Below, one piece after another: positions 7,181 through 15,929 of a stretch of DNA of 28,673 nt. This DNA comes from CF-161 sp035263645 (GTDB taxonomy: Bacteria > Chloroflexota > Dormibacteria > Dormibacterales > Dormibacteraceae): NCBI GenBank assembly GCA_035263645.1, contig DATFRD010000376.1:1-28673 (forward strand), given 5' to 3'. The translations under genes and the position numbers were made by a program. The notes beneath the pieces are model-generated. The model ran no database searches. It was not told where the DNA came from and saw only the letters and a list, made by a program, of their open reading frames with translations. Numbering within the stretch: position 1 is the first letter of the stretch; the number at the start of each line of letters is the position of its first letter.

Positions 7181-7786
7181 TCACCTGGAACACGGCCGGC
7201 CGCCGTTCCGTTGCACCGGGCGCACCTCCCGGACCTCGCCCAGCGCGAAGCCCAGCGTCCAGCAGGTCGCGAACTCGACGCCGGTGAGCGCGGACTGGAG
7301 CGCCGCCAGCGATCCCCGATGGGCGACCACGGCAACCTCGCCTGGCCCCGCAGCCAGGCGGCGGGCGAAGCTGCCCACGCGTCGCCTCAGGTCCGCCACG
7401 GACTCGCCGAACTGCGGGGGCGTCCGTTCCAGGTCCGACTCCCAGGCCCGGGCGGCGTCGGGGTCCTCGGCCCACAGGTCCGCCAGCGAGCGCCCCTCCC
7501 AGGGCCCGAAGTGCAGCTCGCGGAGCTCGGACGTGACCGAGACCCGCAGGCCGTGGCGAGCCGCCACCCGGCGGGCGGTGAGCAGGGAGCGCCGAAGGTC
7601 GCTCGAATGGACTGCCGAGAGGGGCCTGCTGGCCAGGCGGTCGGCGGCGGCCGAGGCCTGGGCCTCGCCGGCCGGGGTGAGGACCGGGTCCGACCAGCCC
7701 AGGGCGGCACCGGCAGGCCAGGCCGGCTCGCCGTGCCGGACGAGCCAGACGATCACGGGGCGGGTGGCGCGTGCCGGCCGGCGCAC
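7181..7786 (-). CDS. Histidine phosphatase superfamily protein, possible alpha-ribazole phosphatase (CobC-like)
   Basis: A 201-residue phosphoglycerate-mutase-fold phosphatase. The catalytic RHG motif is at residues 17-19 (WLVRHGEPAW). The supporting residues are visible in SSDLRRSLLTA, ELHFGPWEG and VVAHRGSLAAL (second histidine). The substrate is not readable from sequence. Its position 25 bp downstream of cobS suggests alpha-ribazole-5-phosphate dephosphorylation in the cobalamin lower-ligand branch, a known pairing. GTG at 7786 was taken as start; a GTG ten codons later (VIVWLVRHG) is an equally good family start, and neither has a strong Shine-Dalgarno sequence. Confidence 0.88.
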   Translation of the reverse strand: MRRPARATRPVIVWLVRHGEPAWPAGAALGWSDPVLTPAGEAQASAAADRLASRPLSAVHSSDLRRSLLTARRVAARHGLRVSVTSELRELHFGPWEGRSLADLWAEDPDAARAWESDLERTPPQFGESVADLRRRVGSFARRLAAGPGEVAVVAHRGSLAALQSALTGVEFATCWTLGFALGEVREVRPVQRNGGRPCSR

Positions 7787-7811
7787 CCGCCGGCCGGGCC
7801 GCGAGCGCCGG

Positions 7812-8534
7812 TCACAGCCGGACGGCGTAGGCGGCCAGCGCCGCGAGCTGGCCGACCTCCACGACGGCCCCGTAGACGTCCCCCGTGGCCCCGCCGATCC
7901 GCGCTCGGGCCAGCGCGGCGACCCCGAGCGCAGCCGCGGCCACCAGCACCGCGGCGAGGACGCCGTGGCGCCAGTCGAGCGCCACGGGCAGCAGCGCGAC
8001 CGCTCCCCCTGCGGCCAGGGCCGGGAGGCGGCGCCCGCCGGCCGCGGCGGTGCCCAGGCCGGTAGGACGCACGTACGGCAGCGCGAGCAGGACCGCGAGC
8101 ATGGCCAGCCGGGCCAGCGCGCACGCAGCCACCAGCGCGACCAGCCCGGCCCGGGGGCCCAGGGCGGCCAGCGCGGCGGCGTCGCCCAGCAGCACCAGCG
8201 CGACGGCGGCCACGCCGAAGGGGCCGGCCCGTGGATCGCGCATGATCTCGAGCCGCCGCTCCCGGGAGCTCCCGACGAAGAGCCCGTCGGCGGCGTCGGC
8301 CAGCCCGTCGAGGTGCAGGCCGCCGGTCAGCAGGAGCCCGACCCCCAGCGCGGCGACGGCGCCCAGCAGCGGGGTCGTGAGCGTGCTCGCGACCCAGTAG
8401 ACGGCGCCTGCCGCCACGCCCAGCAGGAGGCCGACGGTCGGAAAGAGGGCCCTGCCCAGATGGGGGGCCGGCTCGTCCGACATCCCCACGGGGACGATGG
8501 TCAGGAAGGCGAGGGCGGTCCGCAGCGACCTCAC
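7812..8534 (-). CDS. cobS: Adenosylcobinamide-GDP ribazoletransferase (cobalamin synthase)
   Basis: A 240-residue integral membrane enzyme that joins adenosylcobinamide-GDP to alpha-ribazole to complete the cobalamin nucleotide loop. The family signature GGLHLDGLADAADG lies near residues 72-85 and is followed by RRLEIMRDPRAGPFG, where the acidic residues coordinate the metal of the CDP-alcohol-like active site. The rest is Ala/Leu-rich membrane helices. GTG at 8534 gives the usual start (VRSLRTALAFLTIVPV); the open frame goes on to 8657 but the extension is not family-like. No cobU, cobT or B12 riboswitch is visible upstream. It is probably co-transcribed with the downstream phosphatase. Confidence 0.95.
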   Translation of the reverse strand: MRSLRTALAFLTIVPVGMSDEPAPHLGRALFPTVGLLLGVAAGAVYWVASTLTTPLLGAVAALGVGLLLTGGLHLDGLADAADGLFVGSSRERRLEIMRDPRAGPFGVAAVALVLLGDAAALAALGPRAGLVALVAACALARLAMLAVLLALPYVRPTGLGTAAAGGRRLPALAAGGAVALLPVALDWRHGVLAAVLVAAAALGVAALARARIGGATGDVYGAVVEVGQLAALAAYAVRL

Positions 8535-8602
8535 CGGCGAGGTCTTCGCCCCGGTCGCCGGCTGCGCGATGTTCGGCTGAAGACGGCAACGATTATGCGG
8601 CA

Positions 8603-8642
8603 CGGCCCCGTCGCGAGAGGCGGGGCCTCCACGACGGGGCCG
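8603..8642. terminator. Strong nested hairpin between the cupredoxin-like gene and cobS
   Basis: An 11-bp perfect inverted repeat, CGGCCCCGTCG at 8603-8613 and CGACGGGGCCG at 8632-8642, encloses a second stem, GAGGC-GGG-GCCTC. It lies 40 bp after the stop of the minus-strand lipoprotein gene. No T-run follows on either strand, so it would be a non-canonical terminator of the type common in high-GC actinobacteria, or a leader structure for cobS. Confidence 0.45.
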
Positions 8643-8682
8643 CGTCCCAGGGGGCACAGCGGGCCCACGAGGTGCGGCACCT

Positions 8683-9072
8683 CTACCCGCCCTTCACCGT
8701 GACCGTCCCCCGGATCTCGTGGGACCTGTCGGTGGCGTCGTCCTGCGAGTGGATCATGTAGGTGCCCGCCTGGCCCAGCGTCACCTCGACCTCGCCGCTC
8801 CCGCCCGGGTCGACGACGTCCCCGTCCGTGTCCACGCCGTTGCCCTCGATGTCGACCCCGTACCGCCGGCTTCCCCGGTTCGTGTAGTGGAAGACGTACG
8901 TTCCCGGCCGGTCGAGGTTCACGACGGACGGCTCGAACCCCGAGTCGTGGGCCGTGAGGGTGATCGTCGAGACCACCCCACCGCCGCCGAGACCGCAGGC
9001 CGCCGTCAGCAGCGTCGCTGCCACGACCGCCCCAGCATTCCGCACGAGCGCAGATGCACGCCCAGGTCGCAT
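8683..9072 (-). CDS. Cupredoxin-fold lipoprotein lacking copper ligands
   Basis: A 129-residue exported lipoprotein. The signal peptide ends in a lipobox LLTAAC with Cys26, so it should be anchored on the outer face of the membrane. The mature part (about 35-127) has the layout of a cupredoxin-like domain: HDSGFEPSVVNLDRPGTYVFHYTN, then GTYMIHSQDD and a final RGTVTVKG strand. In copper-binding members the loop before the last strand reads C-x(n)-H-x(n)-M; here there is no cysteine or methionine (HSQDDATDRSHEIRG), so a type 1 copper site is not expected. ATG at 9072 is preceded by AAGGAGGGA, an excellent ribosome binding site. Monocistronic or upstream of cobS beyond a strong hairpin. Role unknown. 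Confidence 0.8.
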   Translation of the reverse strand: MRPGRASALVRNAGAVVAATLLTAACGLGGGGVVSTITLTAHDSGFEPSVVNLDRPGTYVFHYTNRGSRRYGVDIEGNGVDTDGDVVDPGGSGEVEVTLGQAGTYMIHSQDDATDRSHEIRGTVTVKGG

Positions 9073-9294
9073 ATCGTCCCTCCTTGGTCTTCAGGACCCG
9101 GCCGTCACGCGCGCGCCGTCGCTGGGGGCTTCGCCGGCGGCTCGGCCGGATCACCTGGCACCGCTACCCCACGGTGACCAGAGGCCCCGAGTATCCGGTC
9201 CGCCGTCGGCGCTGTCAAGCGCTGCCGTCGCCGGCGGCTGCTGAACGCTCTCGGCGGGAGCCTCCGGCGGGCGGGGACCGCACACAATGGTCCG

Positions 9295-10923
9295 GTGACA
9301 CTCGATGGCTCCCGCACCGGCGCCGACCTCCTCGTGGAGCGGCTCGTCGCCCACGGCGTCCGGGTCGTCTTCGGCCTGCCCGGCGTCCAGCTCGACCCGG
9401 CGTTCGACGCCCTGGCTCGGCGTGCCGCCAGCATCCGCGTCTACCAGACCCGCCACGAGCAGGCCACGTCATACATGGCCGACGGGTACGCCAGGACGTG
9501 CGGCGAGCCGGGCTGCTGCCTGGTCGTGCCGGGCCCCGGGCTGCTGAACGCGATGGCCGGGCTGGCCACCGCGTACGCGTGCTCCTCGCCCGTGGTCTGC
9601 GTCGCCGGCCAGGTCCGCTCGGACCGTATCGACTCGGGCCGGGGCCTGCTCCACGAGATCCCGCACCAGCTGGAGGCCGTGCGCTCCGTGGTCAAGTGGG
9701 CCGGACGGGCCATGCGCGCCGACGACGTGCCTCGAGTGGTGGACGAGGCGTTCCTCCGGATGCGCAGCGGCCGCCCGCGGCCAGTGGCGATCGAGGTCCC
9801 CCCGGACGTGCTCGAAGCGGAGGCAGAGGCGGCCCCGGCCCTGGACCTGCCGGCACCCGGCGATGGCCACCCCCCCGACGCGAGCCGGCTGGAGGCGATG
9901 GCCGCCCTCCTGCACGCCGCCGAGAGGCCGCTGATCGCCGCCGGCGGCGGAGTCCTGCAGGCCGGCGCCTGGGCCGAGCTGGAGACGCTGGCCGAGTGTC
10001 TCGACGCGCCGGTCCTGCTCTCCAGCAACGCCAAGGGGGCGCTGTCCGCCCGCCACCGGCTGGCGTTCGAGAGCGTCCTGACGCCCCAGCTGCTGAAGGA
10101 CGCCGACGTGGTCCTGGCCGTCGGCACCCGGTTCGCGACCGGGAGCGGCGGGCGCTGGCGGCTGGGGCCCAGTCAGCGCTTGCTGCGGATCGACGCGGAC
10201 CCCGAGGAGCTGGTTCGCGACGGCGAGCCGGCAGTGGCGGTGGCCGCCGACGCCCGCCGCGCCCTCAGCCTGCTGGCCGACCTGGTGCCGCCACGCCGGC
10301 CAACCGCCTGGCGCGGCCTGGACGAGCTGCGGGAGGGCATGCGAGCGGAGGTGGCGGCCCTGGAGCCGCAGGCCAGCCTGGGCAGCGCCATCCGGCGCGC
10401 GCTCCCCGACGACGTGGTGGTGGTCGACGGCATGACCCAGGTCGGCTACTGGGCGCGGATCGGGTTCCCCGTCTACGAGCCCCGGACGTTCCTGACCCCC
10501 GGCTACCAGGGCACGCTCGGGTTCGAGCTGCCTACCGGGATGGGCGCCCAGGTGGCCAGGCCGGACCGGAGGGTGGTCGTCATCGCCGGCGACGGCGGCT
10601 TCATGTACAACGTCCAGGAGCTCGCCACCGCGGTCCAGCACCGGATCCCCGTCATCACGGTCGTGTTCAATGACAACGCCTACGGCAACGTCCGGCGGAT
10701 GCAGCGGCAGCGGTTCGGACGCCTCATCGCCAGCGACCTCGAGAACCCTGACTTCGTCCGGCTGGCCGACTCGTTCGGAGTCCGCGGGATTCGCGCCGAG
10801 GGGGCCGAGGGCCTGGAGGCGGCGCTGCGCCGGGCGCTCGACGCCGACGGACCCGCGCTGATCGAGGTGCCGGTCGGCGAGATGCCGGACCCCTGGCAGA
10901 TCCTGATGCGCAGCCGGGGATGA
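9295..10923 (+). CDS. Thiamine-diphosphate-dependent enzyme of the acetolactate synthase family
   Basis: A 542-residue three-domain ThDP enzyme (Pyr, central, PP). The catalytic glutamate is Glu55 in RHEQATSYMADGYAR. The ThDP/Mg motif starts at GDGGFMYNVQELATA (432-446) and ends in VFNDNAYGN. The family covers acetolactate synthase, glyoxylate carboligase, oxalyl-CoA decarboxylase, benzoylformate decarboxylase and others. I see nothing that fixes the substrate, and no small regulatory subunit (ilvH) is adjacent, so a biosynthetic acetolactate synthase is less likely. The GTG at 9295 begins VTLDGSRTGADLLVERL. There is no clear Shine-Dalgarno; CACAAT at 9283-9288 could be a -10 for a leaderless message. 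It is divergent from the lipoprotein gene, across 222 bp with no other feature seen. Confidence 0.92.
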   Translation: MTLDGSRTGADLLVERLVAHGVRVVFGLPGVQLDPAFDALARRAASIRVYQTRHEQATSYMADGYARTCGEPGCCLVVPGPGLLNAMAGLATAYACSSPVVCVAGQVRSDRIDSGRGLLHEIPHQLEAVRSVVKWAGRAMRADDVPRVVDEAFLRMRSGRPRPVAIEVPPDVLEAEAEAAPALDLPAPGDGHPPDASRLEAMAALLHAAERPLIAAGGGVLQAGAWAELETLAECLDAPVLLSSNAKGALSARHRLAFESVLTPQLLKDADVVLAVGTRFATGSGGRWRLGPSQRLLRIDADPEELVRDGEPAVAVAADARRALSLLADLVPPRRPTAWRGLDELREGMRAEVAALEPQASLGSAIRRALPDDVVVVDGMTQVGYWARIGFPVYEPRTFLTPGYQGTLGFELPTGMGAQVARPDRRVVVIAGDGGFMYNVQELATAVQHRIPVITVVFNDNAYGNVRRMQRQRFGRLIASDLENPDFVRLADSFGVRGIRAEGAEGLEAALRRALDADGPALIEVPVGEMPDPWQILMRSRG

Positions 10924-10935
10924 TCGGACGCGGGA

Positions 10936-11214
10936 TCAGCCGCTCCGGAGCTCCCGGACGCGCTGCTCCCAGAACCCGCGGCGGCGTTCCAGGCGGCGCA
11001 GCTCGGACTCCAGCGGATGGCGCCCCGCCCCGGTCCCGTCGGCCTCCTCCGTCCTCAGCAGCGTACGTTCGAGCGTCAGGAGCTCCTCGTAGACGCGCTG
11101 CCAGTGGAGTGCGTCCTCGAGCAGCGGCGAGCCCTCCGACTCCTCCTCGCCGGGCAGCTTCTGCTCGCCGTCCGCGGTACCCTCGGCCACCTCGATCGGG
11201 TCTCCGGTCCCCAC
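10936..11214 (-). CDS. Hypothetical acidic/helical protein, 92 residues
   Basis: I do not recognise a family. The N-terminal third is acidic and probably disordered (EVAEGTADGEQKLPGEEES). The rest is rich in Leu, Glu and Arg with a heptad-like pattern (LHWQRVYEELLTLERTLLR and ESELRRLERRRGFWEQRVREL), suggesting two amphipathic helices or a short coiled coil. No signal peptide or membrane segment. GTG at 11214. It ends 12 bp from the convergent ThDP-enzyme gene. Length, composition and frame use look genuine, but no function is offered. Confidence 0.6.
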   Translation of the reverse strand: MGTGDPIEVAEGTADGEQKLPGEEESEGSPLLEDALHWQRVYEELLTLERTLLRTEEADGTGAGRHPLESELRRLERRRGFWEQRVRELRSG

Positions 11215-11254
11215 CTGCGCTTCTCGACCGACATATTGTGTCCCGGCCGGTGGC

Positions 11255-11866
11255 TCAGCGAAGCTCGAACGCGAGCACGACGTCGCCGAGGCGGATGGTC
11301 AGCACGCCGTCCCGCCTCCGCACATCCACCGGGCCGCTGAACGTGACGTGGCCAACGTGGCCGTCGGTGACGCGGATCATGACGCCGTCTGGGGAGAGAT
11401 AGACGTTCTCGAAGGCCCGGCGAAGCTGCGGGCCGGCCCGGAGCTCCGGCGCGAACGGCAGGGGTTCGGGCTCGGACGCGGCCGGGCCGGACGGCGGCGG
11501 CGGCGCCTCGGGCACCCCAACCGCCGGCGGGCGTGGACGCGCGGGATGCCGCCGGGCCGGCGGGGGCGCGGCTGTCGTCCGCGCCGGGGGCTCCGAGCGC
11601 CGCAGCCGGGCCTGCTCCAGCGAGCGCTGAAGCAGGTCGGCCCCCAGGTCGCTTCGGAAGAACGCGCCGGACACCCGCGCCGGGTCGTCACGGCGCCGAA
11701 GGCAGTTCCGACAGTCGGCCGGACCGTCGGCGGCCCGGAACGTGCCCGGCGCCAGGGTCTGGTCGCAGAGCGTGACCACGGCGCCCTCGCCGGGCACGTG
11801 AGGAACCAGGTGAACGCGTCCGCCGCTGTTCCGCCGGACCCCTTCGAGCTCGATGCCCTCGAGCAT
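11255..11866 (-). CDS. Conserved-looking hypothetical protein with CxxC zinc-finger-like N-terminus and proline-rich linker
   Basis: A 203-residue protein with three visible parts. Residues 1-90 contain RVHLVPHVPG, VTLCDQTLAPG and DCRNCLRRRDDP, giving Cys34, Cys52 and Cys55 plus His19 and His23, compatible with a small zinc site. A helical RSDLGADLLQRSLEQARLRR follows. Residues 91-138 are Pro/Ala/Arg-rich and likely disordered. Residues 139-203 form a predicted beta-rich C-terminal domain (FENVYLSPDGVMIRVTDGHVGHV; GVLTIRLGDVVLAFELR). No signal peptide or membrane helix. ATG at 11866. The N-terminal part looks like an actinobacterial hypothetical family I have no name for. It sits between two other small minus-strand genes. 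Confidence 0.65.
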   Translation of the reverse strand: MLEGIELEGVRRNSGGRVHLVPHVPGEGAVVTLCDQTLAPGTFRAADGPADCRNCLRRRDDPARVSGAFFRSDLGADLLQRSLEQARLRRSEPPARTTAAPPPARRHPARPRPPAVGVPEAPPPPSGPAASEPEPLPFAPELRAGPQLRRAFENVYLSPDGVMIRVTDGHVGHVTFSGPVDVRRRDGVLTIRLGDVVLAFELR

Positions 11867-11916
11867 TTCGCTGCCGTCCCTGACCCGGCCGGCGGTGGGC
11901 CCCCTCGGGCCCGGGC

Positions 11917-12072
11917 TCAAATGCCGGACCTGCGCCTCAGGAAGCCGATCGCCCAGAGGATCACTGCGGCGAGGATCACGATCCACAGCAGCTGGACCAG
12001 CGCGCCGGCCGCGTGGAAGAGCAGCCACAGGATGAAGATGATCGCCGCCAGGACGAGGAGCGCATGGATCAT
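11917..12072 (-). CDS. Small two-helix membrane protein, 51 residues
   Basis: Starts MIHALLVLAAIIFILWLLFH, followed by a second hydrophobic stretch (LLWIVILAAVILWAIGF) and a basic tail RRRSGI. This is the layout of very small Lmo0937/DUF5670-like inner-membrane proteins; function unknown. ATG at 12072 is preceded by GGAGGTG at 8 nt, a strong ribosome binding site that supports a real gene despite its size. It is followed 50 bp later by the CxxC protein gene on the same strand. Confidence 0.75.
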   Translation of the reverse strand: MIHALLVLAAIIFILWLLFHAAGALVQLLWIVILAAVILWAIGFLRRRSGI

Positions 12073-12150
12073 GCCGCCAACACCTCCGCTATCAACATAC
12101 AGCCTCCGGCGTGGGATGCCACCGCCGGGCGTGCGGACGAGATGCAGGGC

Positions 12151-12178
12151 GGGGAGGCCGCCGCCCGGCGGCCTCCCC
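12151..12178. repeat. Perfect 12-bp stem hairpin in a divergent intergenic region
   Basis: GGGGAGGCCGCC (12151-12162), loop GCCC, then its exact complement GGCGGCCTCCCC (12167-12178). It lies between the start of the small membrane protein gene (minus, 12072) and the retropepsin-like gene (plus, 12307), so terminating a gene end is not its obvious job. No T-run follows. It may be a palindromic repeat or a leader structure. Confidence 0.5.
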
Positions 12179-12306
12179 TGGTGGGGGGGACCTGCAAACC
12201 TACGAGCCGGCAAGCGTGGGGCAGCGCGGAGCCGCCCGGTCTCCGTCTCACCACTACAGTATCCGGCGTCCGGCGGCCGGCGATACTCGCAAATTGAGCG
12301 CGTACG

Positions 12307-12819
12307 ATGTTCGCTGCCATGGTGGCCAGACGCCTGCTTCTGCTCGGCGTCCTTCTGACCATGGGGACGACGCTGCCGGGCTGCAGTCTGACGGCCGATC
12401 GAGGCACGCCCACCACCGGCGCCTCCGGCGGCGAGGTCCACGCCAGGGTGGTCTCCGGCGGCGGCGGCGCCCGGCTCGTCATCGTCCCGGTCTACATCTC
12501 CGCCCGGGGCCCGTATGACTTCGCCCTGGACACCGGCGCGGCGCGATCGCTGATCGACAGCCGGATCGCCGACGACCTCCGCCTCCCCAGCAACGGCTCC
12601 GAGGAGGAGGTGACCGGCGTGTCAGGGTCGAGCCGTGCGCTCAGGGTGCGTGTCACCACGTGGCGTGTGGACGCGGTGTCGCTGCCGGCCACGACGATCC
12701 TCAGCCTGCGGCTGCCGGGGGGCAGCCCGAGGCTGCAGGGGCTCCTCGGCTCCGACATGCTGAGCCGCTTCCGGTCGGTGACGATCGACTACTCGAGCCA
12801 GACGGTAATGCTCAGCTAG
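12307..12819 (+). CDS. Retropepsin-like aspartic protease domain lipoprotein
   Basis: A 170-residue exported protein. The signal peptide (RRLLLLGVLLTMG) ends in lipobox LPGC, Cys26, then a Ser/Thr/Gly-rich linker leads to an aspartyl protease fold of the retropepsin/clan AA type. The active-site motif is FALDTGAARSLID with Asp75, and the C-terminal psi-loop segment is LQGLLGSDMLSRF followed by VTIDY. Retropepsin-like domains work as homodimers with one DTG/DTGA each. ATG at 12307 taken; a second ATG at 12319 is possible and neither has a strong ribosome binding site. It is convergent with ftsH, 21 bp apart. The substrate is unknown; the location would be the outer face of the cytoplasmic membrane. 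Confidence 0.82.
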   Translation: MFAAMVARRLLLLGVLLTMGTTLPGCSLTADRGTPTTGASGGEVHARVVSGGGGARLVIVPVYISARGPYDFALDTGAARSLIDSRIADDLRLPSNGSEEEVTGVSGSSRALRVRVTTWRVDAVSLPATTILSLRLPGGSPRLQGLLGSDMLSRFRSVTIDYSSQTVMLS

Positions 12820-12840
12820 CGCTGGGGTGCAGCGGGAAGG

Positions 12841-14649
12841 TCAGCCCGCCGCGGGGCGCTCCGAGCTCTCGTCGGCCTCGGCGAGCAGCTCATCGAGCTC
12901 CCGCCCCCTGATCGTCTCGACCACGAGCAGCCGCTCGACCACCCTGTCCATCTTCGCCCGGCTCTCCTCCAGGATCGTGCGCGCCATCGCCTGGGCCTGC
13001 CCGAGGATGGCCCCCACCTCCTGGTCGACCCGGGCGGCGAGCTCCTCCGAGCAGGGCGGCCCCACTCCCGCGTCGGGCCCGACCAGCAGCGCGCCGACCC
13101 TTTCGCTCATGCCCCACCTGGTCACCATGCGCCGGGCCAGCTCCGTCGCCCGCTGGATGTCGTTCTCGGCCCCGCTCGTGACGTCGCCGTAGACGACCTC
13201 CTCCGCCGCGCGGCCCCCCATGATCCCGGCGATCTGCTGCCGCAGCTCCTCCGTGGCCACCAGGTAGCGGTCCTCCGCGGGCAGCGCCAGCGTCCAGCCG
13301 AGGGCCCGGCCGCGGCTGATGATCGACACCCGGTGCACGGCATGGCACAGGGGCAGCGCCCGCATCACCAGCGCGTGGCCGACCTCGTGGTACGCGATGA
13401 CCTCCTTCTCCTTCTCGGAGATCCGCCGGCTCCGCCGCTCCGGGCCGGCGACGAGGCGGGCGGAGGCCTCCTCGAGCTCGTCCATGTCGATGACCTTCTG
13501 ACCGGTTCGGGCCGCGAGGATGGCGGCCTCGTTGATCAGGTTGGCCAGGTCGGCCCCGCTGAAGCCGGGCGTCTGCCTGGCCAGGACGTCCAGGTCCACC
13601 GCGGCGGCCAGCGGCTTGTTGCGGGCGTGCACGTCCAGGATCTCGCGCCGCCCCTTCACGTCCGGGAGGTCCAGCGTCACGTGCCGGTCGAAGCGGCCCG
13701 GCCGCAGCAGGGCCGGGTCCAGGACGTCTGGCCGGTTGGTGGCGGCGATCACGATCACGTGCGTGTTCGTGTCGAAGCCGTCCATCTCCACCAGCAGCTG
13801 GTTCAACGTCTGCTCGCGCTCGTCGTGGGCGCCCCCCACCCCGATCCGACGCTGCCGGCCCACGGCATCGATCTCGTCGACGAACACGATGCAGGGGCTG
13901 TGCCGCTTGGCCTGTTCGAACAGGTCCCGCACGCGGCTCGCCCCCACGCCCACAAACATCTCGACGAACTCCGAGCCGGAGATGCTGAAGAAGGGCACGC
14001 CCGCCTCGCCGGCGACCGCCTTGGAGAGCAGCGTCTTGCCGGTGCCGGGCGGCCCGGCCATGAGCACGCCCTTGGGGATGCGCGCGCCCAGCGTGGTGAA
14101 CCGCTCCGGGTCCTTCAGGAACTCGACGATCTCCGTCAGCTCCTGCTTGGCCTCGTCGGCGCCGGCCACGTCGACGAACGTGACCTGCGGCGTCCCGACA
14201 ACGATCATCCGCGCCCGGCTCCTGGTGAAAGACAGCGCCTGGTTGCTCTGGCCTCGGGTCTGCTGGGTGAGGACGTAGACCAGGATGCCGATCAGGGGCA
14301 GGACGAGGAGGAACGGGAGGATCCGCTGCAGCGTGTCGCCGGCCGCCTGGCCCTGGTACGAGACGTCGACGCCGTCGGCGGTCAGCGTCGTGCCCAGGTC
14401 GGCCGCGCCGTTCGTGCTCTGGGGAAGCTGGACCTGATAGTGGCGGCCGTCGCCGGTGGTCGCCAGGGCGGTCGAGCCTGTCACCTCCACCTGCCTGACC
14501 TCGCCCCGCTGGGCCTGGTCGATCAGCCGGGAGTACGTCCACGAGCTGGGCTGCGCCCCGACCATCGCCTGCCAGCCGAGGGCGCCGAGCACGGCCATCG
14601 CCGCCAGGCCCGCCGTGACCATCAGCAGCGTCCGGCGAGGGCCGCTCAC
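12841..14649 (-). CDS. ftsH: ATP-dependent zinc metalloprotease FtsH
   Basis: A 602-residue membrane AAA+ protease that degrades unassembled membrane proteins and regulators. TM1 is at about 8-27, an extracytoplasmic domain follows, and TM2 (LPFLLVLPLIGILVYVL) is at about 111-127. AAA+ motifs: Walker A GPPGTGKT (199-206), Walker B VFVDEID (255-261), second region of homology ATNRPDVLDPALLRPGRFDR (303-322). Protease motif HEVGH (421-425), with the third zinc ligand Asp497 in GAENDIQRAT. The pore motif FVEMFVGVGA is intact. GTG at 14649 with GGAGGAC 7 nt upstream. It is somewhat shorter than many FtsH proteins because the C-terminal tail is brief (ending SSERPAAG). It lies alone on minus, 258 bp after the peptide-transporter operon; nothing else is visible in that gap beyond the hairpin at 14877-14909. 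Confidence 0.97.
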   Translation of the reverse strand: MSGPRRTLLMVTAGLAAMAVLGALGWQAMVGAQPSSWTYSRLIDQAQRGEVRQVEVTGSTALATTGDGRHYQVQLPQSTNGAADLGTTLTADGVDVSYQGQAAGDTLQRILPFLLVLPLIGILVYVLTQQTRGQSNQALSFTRSRARMIVVGTPQVTFVDVAGADEAKQELTEIVEFLKDPERFTTLGARIPKGVLMAGPPGTGKTLLSKAVAGEAGVPFFSISGSEFVEMFVGVGASRVRDLFEQAKRHSPCIVFVDEIDAVGRQRRIGVGGAHDEREQTLNQLLVEMDGFDTNTHVIVIAATNRPDVLDPALLRPGRFDRHVTLDLPDVKGRREILDVHARNKPLAAAVDLDVLARQTPGFSGADLANLINEAAILAARTGQKVIDMDELEEASARLVAGPERRSRRISEKEKEVIAYHEVGHALVMRALPLCHAVHRVSIISRGRALGWTLALPAEDRYLVATEELRQQIAGIMGGRAAEEVVYGDVTSGAENDIQRATELARRMVTRWGMSERVGALLVGPDAGVGPPCSEELAARVDQEVGAILGQAQAMARTILEESRAKMDRVVERLLVVETIRGRELDELLAEADESSERPAAG

Positions 14650-14876
14650 GGGCAGGTCCTCCGGCCAGGAGGCCCCGGATGGGATCTGCGCTCGCCGAGG
14701 CAGGAGAATGCGGTCTTGGCCCCTGGCTGTCGGGCCGCGGGTTTGACGGGCTGCCTCCCCTCGGCGCTGCTCGACAGCCTCAGGGTCACGCAGAGGAAGG
14801 GTACTTCAGCCAGGCCCTCGGCGTCAGCGACCCCGCCGCGACCCGCACCAGCCCCCGGAGCGCCGGAAGAGTGGCG

Positions 14877-14906
14877 TAGGAGCGTGGCCGGGAATCGGCC
14901 GCGCTC

Positions 14907-14909
<3 letters not shown>
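14877..14909 (-). terminator. Hairpin overlapping the stop codon at the end of the peptide-transporter operon
   Basis: TAGGAGCG (14877-14884) pairs with CGCTCCTA (14902-14909). Inside, GGCCG pairs with CGGCC around a GGAAT loop, with a single G-T/U pair between, giving a stem of about 14 bp. The TAG stop of dppF (14909-14907) is in the stem. No U-tract follows on the minus strand, so it is a non-canonical terminator or a 3'-end stabilising structure. Confidence 0.5.

Positions 14910-15918
<1,009 letters not shown>

Positions 15919-15929
<11 letters not shown>

Noticed and set aside
8535..8682. Cobalamin riboswitch upstream of cobS
   Set aside because: No B12-box-like conserved segment was found on the minus strand; only a GC-rich hairpin is present.
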